Shown here: positions 50,405 to 64,000 of the stretch, piece after piece
Layout: each line of letters starts with the position of its first letter
Position numbering within the stretch: the stretch's first letter is position 1
Assembly: GCF_964340395.1 (NCBI RefSeq)
Contig: NC_135552.1
Coordinates: 3,416,517-3,480,516 of the forward strand
Length of the DNA stretch: 64,000 nucleotides
Direction: 5' to 3'
Source: Glandiceps talaboti
Taxonomy: Eukaryota > Hemichordata > Enteropneusta > Spengelidae
Translations under genes and position numbers: made by a program
Notes under the pieces: model-generated
What the model was told of the DNA's origin: nothing
Databases searched by the model: none
Seen by the model: the letters and a program-made list of their open reading frames with translations, nothing else

Positions 50405-50545
50405 CTGCATTCCAGATTGGAAGAACCGCGTTTTTTTATTGTCTTTTTTAAGTTGATGACCATTTCTGGCAAGACTTCACTCACAATTTTCTCGATTTTA
50501 CTGATTTTTCTTCTTTATTAAAAAGGTTTAGGGTCGGCACCGGAT
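50405..50545. mobile_element. Internal fragment of the 351/356-bp TIR element
   Basis: 'ccagattggaagaacc', 'ttgtctttttt', 'aagttgatgaccatttctg', 'cttcactcacaatttt' and 'agggtcggca' align in order with 53800-53945. Both termini are missing. It lies just after the LINE end. Confidence 0.6.
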
Positions 50546-50624
50546 TTCTAGAATGGAAGCGTTTGGGGAGTTATGTGTGATTTATTTGTTGAGAAAGGTT
50601 CAAAGACAATAAATATCGCCATAA

Positions 50625-50665
50625 GGTGGCACTTGCCGTTCCAGTGAGGAACGACTAGTGCCACC
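50625..50665. repeat. 41-bp hairpin (GGTGGCACT...AGTGCCACC)
   Basis: Nine-base perfect outer arms (50625-50633 and 50657-50665) enclose a second perfect pair, CGTTCC (50637-50642) and GGAACG (50648-50653). No flanking direct repeat was found, so it is not counted with the micro-palindromes. Confidence 0.7.
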
Positions 50666-50797
50666 ACGGTAGTACTCGACAATTCGATGGACCACGGCCA
50701 AGTCCGCCATTCACAATTTTCAAATCACTTGAAATAAAGCAATCTGGCAAAACTCGCCCATGTGCATTTACAATCTTGTCGCAACTAATTCTAGTAG

Positions 50798-50835
50798 GTA
50801 AAACCATAGACCCTCCACCCTGTCTATGGTAAAAC
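50798..50835. mobile_element. CATAGAC micro-palindrome, 24 bp, perfect 7-bp target repeat
   Basis: The insert at 50805-50828 is CATAGAC, ten bases, then GTCTATG, with GTAAAAC on both sides. It is the smallest member: almost nothing but two 7-bp terminal inverted repeats. Confidence 0.8.
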
Positions 50836-53489
50836 CTAGTCGCTTTCATCGAGGGTAAGGTAATTTTAGTCATCAACTTCTATAAAGTCCAAAATGAAAC
50901 GATAAAACATGTACATTTTGGAAATTATCCCATGTATAATGCCAGATTATAAAGTGACAAAGAGTGGTTCATCTGAGTGGATAGCTTAACCTCTTGACGA
51001 TTTATAAACAATGGGAAATAGGCAGCTATCTTGATGTTCATTTTAACCTATTTTCCCGGAGAATATTTTCAGAACTGGTATCCAAATTACCAAGATCACG
51101 TTTTTCATATTTACTGATATGCCGCTTTAGTTATGGCCGGTTTTGTGGGATGTTTTGCGTGCACAATGTAAACCACAGACAAGGCATGTAAACTTCTACT
51201 TGCAAACCCGTCTATTTCAGGCTTGGCCTCTTACCACTCTTGGAGGAATTGTACTGACTCCTCCAAGACCACGTCTGACACAGTGGCCTGAAACCCATAG
51301 TCTATCGCGAGTATATTGTCTACCCTTCAAGAGACACACATTCTCTGCCAGTCACCCTTTTAAAAATACGCTTGTTAAACGTCTGCTCCTGGAGTTAAAT
51401 TTGGTTCAACTCATGAGCAAAATATTTGTACGTGACTCCGGGCCCCTTTCAGACAATCCGAATTTTCACGCACGTCCCAATTCGTTTTTTTTCCCGTGAC
51501 AACAATTTTTCTCCTGAGCCTCCCCCTACCCTAATCTAGTTCCTGACGACCGTATTCCAATTTTACACTACATCTTTACATATTACGTATAGTCAATGTC
51601 ATTACTCTCGTTGCCGATGTGTTGGCAATTATATACATGTATATATATAATATCCATAATCACAACATATTTCCTGCTCAAAGAAGAACTGTTTCAGCTT
51701 ATTCCATTTCGATATAAACAGACAGAGAGTCCAGGGATAAAATACCCATGTACTACTCCTTATATTACTGGCTAGGTAATGTCAACCGTAAAATAATCCA
51801 AGCACCAGCGTCCCTAAAATCCGTGAAACAGTGTCGATATTACAGTATTTTGCTGACACTTATTACTTTCTGTAACTGGTCTATATTTGTGATATCATGG
51901 TAAATATGCTTGGAATTTATGGCCTAACAAACCAGACATTACGTAGATTTGAATATTGAAGAAAATCAAAAACAAAAACAAGGCCATGGCCATGGCCGGT
52001 CAGGTACTGATATTAGTACTTTAGACATCAGTGGGGGTCACACTTGGTCATTGAAACTATATTGACCGACCAAAATTCTAAACATCACGGATAAATAATT
52101 TCATATCGAAATGTATGTACGGAGATTCAGGTTTTTAGACCACGTGGCTTTGACATGACATCATCAGCTAAATTTGCAATACGAAAGTAACGTAAAACAT
52201 GGATGTATCTAGTAGGGAGCAAAGTCCGCATGTCTGTATGGATGTTTGAAGATTTACTATCGGTATATGGGAGGCATAGAGGGAAATATTTGAATAGCGT
52301 TATTTAACGTTACATAATTCATAACTGACTACTAAACTACCGTCAAGAGGATTGTTTTTGCTTCCATTTATCTGTATTAATTTTTTTTAAAGGCAGTGAT
52401 GGTGACTGCCAATGCCGGTAGTGAAAATATGGCCCGCACATTCTGAAGATTTTTGTATCATACAAGTTCAATGTTGTAGCTGAGAATGTGATTTATATTT
52501 ATAACTCAGTAGAATGGGTACCGGTACTGATGCGAGGGATGTGAACCAACCTTTGTGTTGCGTGCTTTTTAATATCACCGTGTGTGTGTGTGTGTTGTTT
52601 GTTTGTTTGTTTGTAATGTAGATTCGTCGTTGATATACTGCTACTAGATCAGACCGTGGGTTATACTTCCATGATCAGAACATGACCAGACACAACTCTC
52701 CACGGCACCATTTTGGTTTTACAACTTTGATTACTTTGTTTTGAATAGCTTTTGTCAAGTTCTTGACTTTCCTGATATGACAATAAAGCAAGGGCGGTGA
52801 AATATTATTATAGTAGTCCTTCAAAAAACAAGACAATTTTGAAACTTTTAGTGGAAAATGTTAGTGAAGACACAGTTTACCCGCATAAATTAACTAACAA
52901 AAGACAAAAGAAATGTACACATGGTTCATTTTCTAGGTGTCGACCTCATGAATATGCACCAAGATTTAGAACCGAGTCAGCTTTAAATGCGTTCACACCT
53001 CCAAATCTGGTCTGGACAATATTGTCTGGGCTTAGTCACCCTTTTATGCGGACTACAGAGCGGCCCTGGTGCGGACTATTTCTGCCACCTATTAATGCCT
53101 GAAAGTCAAGTGGCATATGCTGAGGTTGTGTACAACCAGCAACCCATAACATTTTAGCAATCTACAGTTCTACCTCAGTATGGCTATTAGCCATGCTAGG
53201 TAGTTACTATAATGATTAATATAATGGTTGTCTTGGTAAAAGTTGTCGACCCCCCCCCCCAAAAAAAAGAAGAAAAAAAAAGAAAAAAAGAAAAAAAAAG
53301 ATCAACAAAACATTCTATGATATTGAAAGCGCTCCTGGCATGTAATTCCATAGAACAGTTTCCTGTAGGGAATGGCAGCGATTTCATTCAAACTCAAAGG
53401 CAGAGATGCTAACCAACGTGAACAGCCATAAAAAATTGTATGTGAATGAGTATGACTCTGAGATCCCGCTAACGGTTTCATTGTTGTCG
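50836..53489. other. Unassigned stretch
   Basis: No gene recognised. 51239-51267 is a hairpin (CTTGGAGGA...TCCTCCAAG). 51369-51540 is a dispersed repeat related to 45330-45500. A short (TG)n-(TTTG)n tract lies at about 52578-52613 and a poly-C/A-rich tract at 53251-53300. Confidence 0.5.
51369..51540 (+). repeat. Dispersed repeat, second copy (see 45330-45500)
   Basis: 'gtctgctcctggagttaaat', 'ttggttcaactcatgagcaa', 'aatatt', 'gggcccctttcagaca', then a C-rich end with 'ttctcctgagcctccccct'. The last part also resembles 39695-39725. Confidence 0.6.
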
Positions 53490-53533
53490 GTCTAACCAGA
53501 GACACTGGAGAACTTCACTGTCTATGATCTAAT
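53490..53533. mobile_element. Probable decayed CATAGAC-type micro-palindrome
   Basis: A 30-bp segment (53497-53526), CAGAGACACTG to CACTGTCTATG, is flanked by GTCTAAC and ATCTAAT (5 of 7). The arms match at about 10 of 13 positions. Confidence 0.4.
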
Positions 53534-53640
53534 CGTATTGCTCAGTGTGAAAACCGTGCAAAGCGTTACTATTTTGGCGTTGTATTTTCGCACATTTTTG
53601 GTTCACAAGGGTCCAATAATTTAAGCTTGAGTTAGGAAAT

Positions 53641-53996
53641 AGGCCTATTAAAAAAATTGTGTTGTTCCGATTAGGCAAAATAAATAAATAGGTGGGGTAG
53701 GTAGATTTATTTTTATTCATGTGCGAGTGTCTAATTCTGGTTTTCCATTTTTTCCAAATGATCTCTGTGTTATTGGCTTCTTTCCATTAGATGTACAACC
53801 ATTACAGATTGGAGGAACAGTTTTATATCGTCTTTTTAAGTTGATGTCAGTTTCTGCATCCACTATGTCTCGTGAGACTTCACAATTGTTGCGATTTTGT
53901 TAGTTTTTCAAGAACACGTAAAAAAAAAGTTAAGGGTCGGCAGTGAAAAACTAGGTGGGTCGGGTAACAGAAACCAAACAGTTATTTTTTAGGCCT
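53641..53996. mobile_element. 356-bp terminal-inverted-repeat element, copy 2
   Basis: Starts AGGCCTATTAAAAAAATTGT and ends ...TTATTTTTTAGGCCT. The end's reverse complement, AGGCCTAAAAAATAACTGTT, pairs with the start. It aligns along its length with 2560-2910. Noncoding, so probably a MITE. Confidence 0.72.
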
Positions 53997-54582
53997 AAGG
54001 CATAACGTAGCATATAAATCTACCCAACCTGCGCGAGCAAGATCTGCATCGGTCAATGTAATATTTACATGGTCTATTACAATTTGGTAAAGTGTACCAT
54101 TGTATATGCTTGTGCGAGACGTAAAAAACATCATGCCGTCTAATTGTACGAAACGATTTAGTCACTATGGTTTTGAAGTCAGTGAGATAATGTTTGTGAA
54201 GTACCCGGTATCGTGATGTTATCGCTTGTATAGAAAAACCATCACTGAGGCAAAATCTCACTTTTATCATCATTCATTTTTTAAAGTCTTCAATCATGCC
54301 AATTAAAAATATGGATACTGCAGTCATTTATGTGACTTTTTTTCCAAAAATGTTTATCGTGCATCTCGATTATATTTTTTTTCGTCTTCGTAACATCTTT
54401 TTTTTTATTGTGCCAAAAGTAGTAGCTACCACATATAGAACAGTGGAAAAATACCGAATGAGACTCAGAAATGTAAAATCATTTACTTCAATGTCCAAAT
54501 CAAATGCGGACATCAGAAAATGATGCATGCACGTTGTGATGGACTCGTGATTAGCTCTAGTCCAGATGCCAATTGGTATCTA

Positions 54583-54632
54583 ACTAAACCATAGACAATA
54601 GAGAGGGTCCTCTCTATTTTCTATGACTAAAC
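54583..54632. mobile_element. CATAGAC micro-palindrome, 36 bp, with paralogous empty site
   Basis: The insert at 54590-54625, CATAGACAATAGAGAGG to CCTCTCTATTTTCTATG, is flanked by perfect ACTAAAC repeats. It lies in a dispersed repeat whose other copy (about 47130-47170) reads 'tctaactaaaccacg' with a single ACTAAAC at 47158-47164. This is the empty site. Confidence 0.88.
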
Positions 54633-57600
54633 CAAGTTTAGTGAGTGGAGGTGTAAATGGTAACGATACTGTTTAGGAACACGGTGATAGGAACTAGACG
54701 AGATTAGCACTGACAACACACGCTCCGCGAACTCCAGCAAAGAGGCCTGGTGGGGTATATAGAGACTTGTCAGAGTTGTCGGAGCTACTGTTCATGTACA
54801 TATAAGTTCCACGTATTCTCAATTTATTTCGTGCTGGATAGAAAACAGTCAGTATAGTCCTTGTGTTCTCCAGTGTATAGCCGATGGATTGGATAGTGAG
54901 AGTCATGATATGTGTGATACATTGTAGTTTATACACCAGAACTGAATTTTAGACTGATCCCGTCGGCATCTTCAGAGAAAGCATCAAGCGGGTACCACAA
55001 TAAACTGAAAACGTAACGACTATAAGCATAACTATAAGTTTTAATTTACATGGAACTACGGTCATATTTGATAAGCTTATCCCCCACTTCCACATATGGT
55101 CTCATACCCCTTGGTCAGCGAAAAGCCAATCATGTTCATGTCCGGACATACGAGTTATAAATGGGGCGGTCATATGGGTTAAGTTAGGGTGGAATATAAT
55201 ATATGGAAAAAGTCTGATTGATACTGGCTGTGATGGGTAGTAGAGCATTTTTTAATTGTCAAAAACAGGGTTGGGGGCCGAATGATATGATTCAAAACGT
55301 CATGACTTTCTGGTATATCTTTGTTGTCATGGTGTGTTTCCAGTTGAGGATGGCTGTCTTTGACTGGCTACAACAGTAAGTGACTGATTTTGAAAGCAAA
55401 GAAAGTGGAAGAACATTGGTGTTAGTTAAAAAACTATTGTTATTAAAGATATACAAGTAAACGCAGCAAAACAATTGAGAGTCGGTACGGAAAGGAACAG
55501 ATGACCACAGGAAGGTGTTCAGCTGTTCTTCATTGTTCTTTGCAATTTGACGACCGGGCGATCACATACTAGTAGTTGTCAGTGTTTTCGCTAGAGCAAA
55601 ATACACGGAGATGGTTCAAAATCACTTGACTATCATTTCACTCTTATTTAAATCTACAAATATCTCATTAATATTTTCTCCCAGCTTACTTCAAACTATA
55701 TGACATTTTCCATGAAAAAAAGGTGCGTATCTGGAGCAAAGAAGTGTTTCAGATATCAGAGTGTTCACGTTTGCGTGACCAAGACATAGACATAGACTGG
55801 CAAGCGACGCCATGAATTGTGATCGAATCCCAGGGTCGGATCGGTTGTAGATCAGTGTTCATGATAATTCATTTGCGTGTTCAATTACTAAGTCATCGAT
55901 GTAGGGTTACAAATTCAGTGACTACACCATCAACAAAGTTACTTCTTACTATAATCATGTTGAAAAAGACCCTAGGAAAATGTCTAAGCAACAATGACGG
56001 GTGTTACTTTTTTGCAGTGTTTATCCAAATAGTAATCGTCGAATAACGTGACCCTGGCTGAAAACTGCGACAGTGAGTGTACCATAAATTCCCAAAACAG
56101 ACTGACCAGAACAGACATATTGACACACAAAAAGTGTGCAAGTTTACATCTTGTGACAGGTTTGGTTGGGGTCACCTCCATCGGCTAATGGTCGAAATCG
56201 TCATTGTAAAATATTTTTAATTACCCTCAACTACAAATCAGCGTATCGTTGACGATCATTTCAATCGTAAGTGTTTAGAACTGATTCAGAAGTAAAACGT
56301 AGAATTATTAATGACAATGGTATGCAAAGTTTTGTTGTTTAACAATCATCAGCGATTTGGCATGTTTGCACAAACCACAGATACTTGTTAGTGCATACAC
56401 TTTTGATACTTCTATTCTATAAGGTAAAGGCTAAATTTAAAAAGACATGATCCCAGTATTAACTTTTTTGTTGCGGCTATATTTCCTAAGTGAGGTGTGC
56501 CAAAGAAAGTTTTCCCATGATACTTTGCGCCAGTGCGACTTTTTGACATTGTACGTTCGATGTTCCCAATGAGTAAATGGAATTTTATCGAGAAGTCTAT
56601 TCATATTTGTTTATGACAGCAAGATATTTTCAATTTTCTGTTTTTTGGTCATTTTTGGGGTCAAAAACTGTCATTTGTTTTGTAAATAAAAGAATTCAAA
56701 GTAAAAATGAATGACAGCCGCAAAACTAATCGATTGAATGGGCTGACATTTGGTGTGCAGGTATGTTAGAGTATCTGGATGAAGAATTCTTCAAGAAAAT
56801 TTGAAGATGACATTGATATGCAAATACGTCTAAAACGTGCTGTGTAGTATCATATTATAGCCATGTTATTTTACAATACTCGTGAGAAAGTAGAATTTAT
56901 TGGTGAAGTAAAGTTGCTCATACACCTAAGAAAATTTGACTACACTTGAATACATAATGAGCAAATGAAATGATCACAACAATCACATATCTTTGTAATG
57001 TTATGACTATACAAGATCTAATACAGGGACGAATGGGGTACTTATCAAATAATGCCCTCCGGAACTCAGAAATAAATGTAGATGCGCTGTACCATGCAGT
57101 TACGATCAGCGGTTTTGAACTATGGAGGTAGGAAGGAAGGAGGTAGGAAGGATTATAGTCCTACCACCATTTCTGAACAAAATCGTTGTCCTTGAATTGG
57201 AATGGTATGCTTTTAATACAAAAGTTGCACAAACATATGTTCTTGCTTTCAAAAGTTTTAGAATTAACACCATGATTTCACCGTCGCCCATACTGAGGTT
57301 TTCCTGCATCTATTGCTATGGATTTTGTTGGTGGGACTTTGCTGTACTGTATGAACACTTGTTCAGACTCAGGCCACTAAAACACAATTGCAAAAAAAAA
57401 CCGTAAAGACACGAAGTATCGTTTTGCACAACGTTCGGCTTGAAGCAGGTTTGAAGGGTAACCATGCACGACAGAGAAGATGGGTTTAGAGCCCCATTTA
57501 CACCTAAAACAAAAAGCGATTCTAGTCTGTTCCTATTATAGTGGTCTGAGGTTCAGATCAAAGTGCCGCATTCATCCACAACATAAAAAATCATAGACCC

Positions 57601-58668
57601 TACACGACTGGCGTTTGTAAAAGTCAGTTTTAAACCATAATTACTACACCTCTTTATCTTCTCGGCAAGAACATGCAGTGCTGCAATCCAACGTGAGGAC
57701 CTCTCACCAACTTTCAGATCACTTCACATTGGGAACGTTGGTGAGAGTTCTACTAATATAATTCAGACTGAGGCAAAAAATATAGCCTTTCTGAGTTGAA
57801 ATCCGAGGTTTAAATCCTGATATCTGAAAATTCCCAATCAACCCAGATTACATTGAATAAAAAATAAGTCTAACAAACAATTTATGATTTTTCAGTCCCG
57901 AAACTTGCTATTATCCATACACTGTATACAAAGCTAAATACACGGTGATTGGTGTATCGCACTCCTTGACTGAGTGGGTCGGAAAAAAAATAGGTAGACT
58001 CACTTGTCATAAATCGATTTATAAATCCACAAAGGCACTGTGACAACTAAAGCAGTCCCTTTACAGACCATTTTTCTTTAGAAATAAATAGGCTAAAACA
58101 ATACTGAATGACAGGCAGTCCAAGGTATGCGAAACCATAAGCGAGCGCGTACTCACGATGCTAGATTAACACACTATTTTACCTGCGCATTGAAGACGCA
58201 CAGTAAAAAGACCAGTTTTCAACATTAATGCAGGAAATACAAAGCTAACAATTCAAAATTGTATAAAATGTAAGAAAACAAAAAACAGGCGACAGTCAGA
58301 GCATGCATGAACTTCGATTTACAATACCATTATTAAGTTCTTGCATTTTGGGGCTAATGAAGTCATAGAGACTAGAGTGGGCGAGTTTCATCACAGTTAG
58401 TATAATCAATGGCACCGTGATAATTCTGACTTTCACTTGAAACTGGACCAGAACAGTCTAGGTCGGACGAGTCGTCATCATCAATTCAAAGGCGACGTAA
58501 CCAAATATACACCGTGAATTCATCTTAGATCGCACCGAGTTGAACAATCATGTCTGTCATTGTAGAATGTAGACCTTTACGCTGTTTGACCGACTATTGA
58601 AGTATAACCCACATAGGTGATATTTCATTGACCTACATGGAAATGCTTGTAAATACTTTTTGCAAGTA
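54633..58668. other. Unassigned stretch upstream of the SnoaL-like gene
   Basis: No gene is confirmed. The minus-strand frame at 54694-54936 looks somewhat protein-like but is unrecognised (see findings). 57701-57747 is a hairpin with perfect 11-base arms (CTCTCACCAAC / GTTGGTGAGAG). Nothing else stands out. Confidence 0.5.
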
Positions 58669-58714
58669 GTAGTAGCTCAGACCACTCTAGTATTTTAGTG
58701 GTCTGAGGTAGTAG
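58669..58714. mobile_element. Micro-palindrome (CTCAGACCACT...AGTGGTCTGAG), 7-bp target repeat
   Basis: The 32-bp insert at 58676-58707 has perfect 11-base arms and GTAGTAG on both sides. The local sequence is GTA-rich, so the repeat is slightly less convincing here than elsewhere. Confidence 0.7.
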
Positions 58715-58971
58715 TAAGAGTTTTTGCTAACGTTTACATGCTAGCGTAGTTGTACATGTACGTATACATGTCAGTTCGTATGTACATGTACATTAAATGT
58801 AGCTCTCATCATATCATACACTGTACATGTGTGTAACCCTTTTCTTTTGCACCCTCCCCCTCCGCCTTCATGTGGTCAAACACAGACAACTAACTAACTA
58901 AATAGTGTTACTGTTAGTTTTCTGTGGGTCAAACAATTAGTGTACACGCCTTGAATCACATGCAGGCGAGA

Positions 58972-59230
58972 TAGATTTGAATATTCATTTGTTTACTGCC
59001 CGGTTATGGGGGTGAACTCATGAATATATTCTGAACTAAATGCAAATGTATTCAAATCACTTCCGACTCGCAATCTGAACTATTTTTCAGATCGAGTATA
59101 ATCCGATTAGACAGGCGCTAATGGGAAAGTACAGAAACGTCCACCTCATCAGCATAAAAGTACAGAATTGAACTCAATCTGAACTATAGTACGGAAAGTG
59201 TCGTAAACTGTACTATTTTTTCTACTAGTG
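58972..59230 (+). mobile_element. 259-bp dispersed element, copy 2, next to the SnoaL-like gene
   Basis: Identical by eye to the reverse complement of 41572-41830. It ends 155 bp before the ATG of the SnoaL-like gene, so it overlaps the region where promoter or 5' UTR sequence is expected. Whether it drives transcription is unknown. Confidence 0.75.
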
Positions 59231-59385
59231 ATAGGTAGCGATTGGTTACATAAGCGTACGTACGACTTGACCTTTTCAGACTACGCCGCGGAATGACTGT
59301 TCAGATTGTGATCAGTTTGTCACTTGAGTAGTGTTGGCTGCAGTACACGAATGAGTCTACGGTGCAGGTTGAAGGCTAGGACAAT

Positions 59386-63099
<3,714 letters not shown>

Positions 63100-63131
63100 G
63101 GACGATGTATTCAAAGGGAACATATACAGAC

Positions 63132-63199
63132 ATTATGTTATGTTATGTTATGTTATGTTATGTTATGTTATGTTATGTTATGTTATGTTATGTTATGTT
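63132..63199. repeat. (TTATG)n pentanucleotide microsatellite
   Basis: About 13 perfect TTATG units. Confidence 0.97.
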
Positions 63200-63285
63200 G
63201 TACATTAACTTCCAGAATATCCTAACATGTCTTAAACAAAACAAAACAATATGCCATAGGCTATAGTTTAAACCAACCAGCCATA

Positions 63286-63318
63286 CAACCAACCAACCAA
63301 CCAACCAACCAACCAACC
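63286..63318. repeat. (CCAA)n microsatellite
   Basis: About eight CCAA units with a variant lead-in from 63271. Confidence 0.93.
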
Positions 63319-63735
63319 TGTTTTGTCTTGCAATATAAGAACAATCGTAAAGCTAATGAACACCAGATTAAGACTTCTCATCGTAAGTTAATATCAAAAT
63401 GTGAGGATTTTTTTCGACTACCAACTTTCGAACTTTGAAATAATAAAGGAGAATTTTGACAACCAAGTATTTACAGGTAGCGAAACAAAGAGTACCCTAT
63501 CGTGCTTACGGTAGATTTTCCAACATCGACAGGACATTATGCATTAAAGAACAAATTGGCTTAGCCATGATAAAAGAGTTTGGAACGAAACGTCAGCTTT
63601 TCCAAATAATTTTGGACTGTACACCTTCTTCGTTCGTAAGCTGACATAAAATATGAATTGCTGCCTTTTCCATGGACAGTGTGCTTTCATTGGAGAAGCT
63701 TTTGTTGTATAATGTTCTTTGTGTGCGGAAATAAA

Positions 63736-64000
63736 AACAAATGAATTGTTATCGAATGATAATACTCTGAATGCATTTCATGAGGTAGTAATTTTTAGTG
63801 TCATGTTCAGTCAAAAATGTCTGTTGCTATGGTAACGTATATAAAAGGGAGTATAAATTGTATTGATGAAATCGTCACTCCGGGGCCAGGTAACTGACAT
63901 GGCACCCTGTAGTAGGGATATAATTTAGTAGGGGTGTTGGTCTGAAAGAGGTTAGGTTCATCTAGAATGAGATCAGCTAGCAGATATCATTGTCTTAGAT
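63736..64000. other. Window end, nothing recognised
   Basis: No coding or repeat structure seen. Confidence 0.5.

Larger units (their letters stand above)
63100..63735 (+). other. Probable 3' UTR of the SnoaL-like gene
   Basis: AATAAA signals occur at 63442-63447 and 63730-63735. The (TTATG)n and (CCAA)n tracts would lie within it. The choice between the two sites cannot be made from sequence. Confidence 0.4.

Noticed and set aside
51239-51267. Hairpin CTTGGAGGA...TCCTCCAAG as another micro-palindrome
   Set aside because: Flanks share only ACCAC and out of register; no 7-bp target repeat.
51290-51325. ccatagtctatcgcg...gtctac as a CATAGAC-family copy
   Set aside because: Ends resemble the family, but the arms do not pair and the flanks do not match.
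55819-55850. tRNA-like B box (gatcgaatccc)
   Set aside because: No A box or cloverleaf could be drawn upstream.
57701-57747. Hairpin with perfect 11-base arms as a transposable element
   Set aside because: No direct repeat flanks it, so insertion cannot be argued.

Overview
The window reads as nuclear DNA of an invertebrate animal. It is AT-leaning and intron-rich, and full of microsatellites, minisatellites, decayed non-LTR retrotransposons (LINEs) and short inverted-repeat elements. There is no bacterial gene organisation and no rRNA, tRNA or CRISPR array that I can support. A Polycomb RING-finger gene with GT-AG introns shows that it is metazoan. I cannot name the species. A marine deuterostome (lancelet, acorn worm) or a lophotrochozoan would fit the repeat and LINE content, but that is inference.

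Two protein-coding genes can be assembled, both on the + strand. (1) A BMI1/PCGF4-like Polycomb RING-finger gene has eight coding exons between 30194 and 35488. All exon phases agree and give a 314-residue protein with an N-terminal C3HC4 RING and a C-terminal RAWUL (ubiquitin-like) domain. (2) A small SnoaL-like/DUF4440 (NTF2-like fold) protein of 129 residues has two exons, 59386-59551 and 62876-63099, separated by a 3.3 kb intron holding a LINE 3' end and GATA repeats. Almost every other open frame is repeat-derived or looks like chance.

Layout. 1-1010: LINE ORF2 remnant. 1165-2195: microsatellites. 2560-2910: short TIR element. 2911-13065: mostly unassigned sequence with a GC-rich 23-bp minisatellite (7959-8263) and a minus-strand LINE remnant. 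13375-15003: 26-bp satellite with a 283-bp higher-order duplication. 16888-18116: 1.2 kb GTCTR pentamer array. 18117-30193: unassigned, with a 200-bp GA tract. 30194-36445: Polycomb gene and probable 3' UTR. 37070-37640: LINE scrap plus ~140-bp degenerate tandem repeats. 41572-41830 and 58972-59230: two identical 259-bp sequences in inverted orientation, the second just upstream of the SnoaL-like gene. 42839-43010 and 48094-48241: two large foldback elements. 45508-50380: LINE graveyard in both orientations. 53641-53996: second copy of the TIR element. 59386-63735: SnoaL-like gene and probable 3' end.

The most interesting signal is a family of about ten very small (24-36 bp) palindromic insertions. 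Their ends are CATAGAC...GTCTATG or, in a sister group, CTCAG...CTGAG. Most are flanked by perfect 7-bp direct repeats, often matching GTNNNAC. One copy sits in a dispersed repeat whose other copy in this window keeps the uninterrupted empty site, and one interrupts a LINE reading frame. They behave like insertions barely longer than two terminal inverted repeats. I do not recognise them as a described class.
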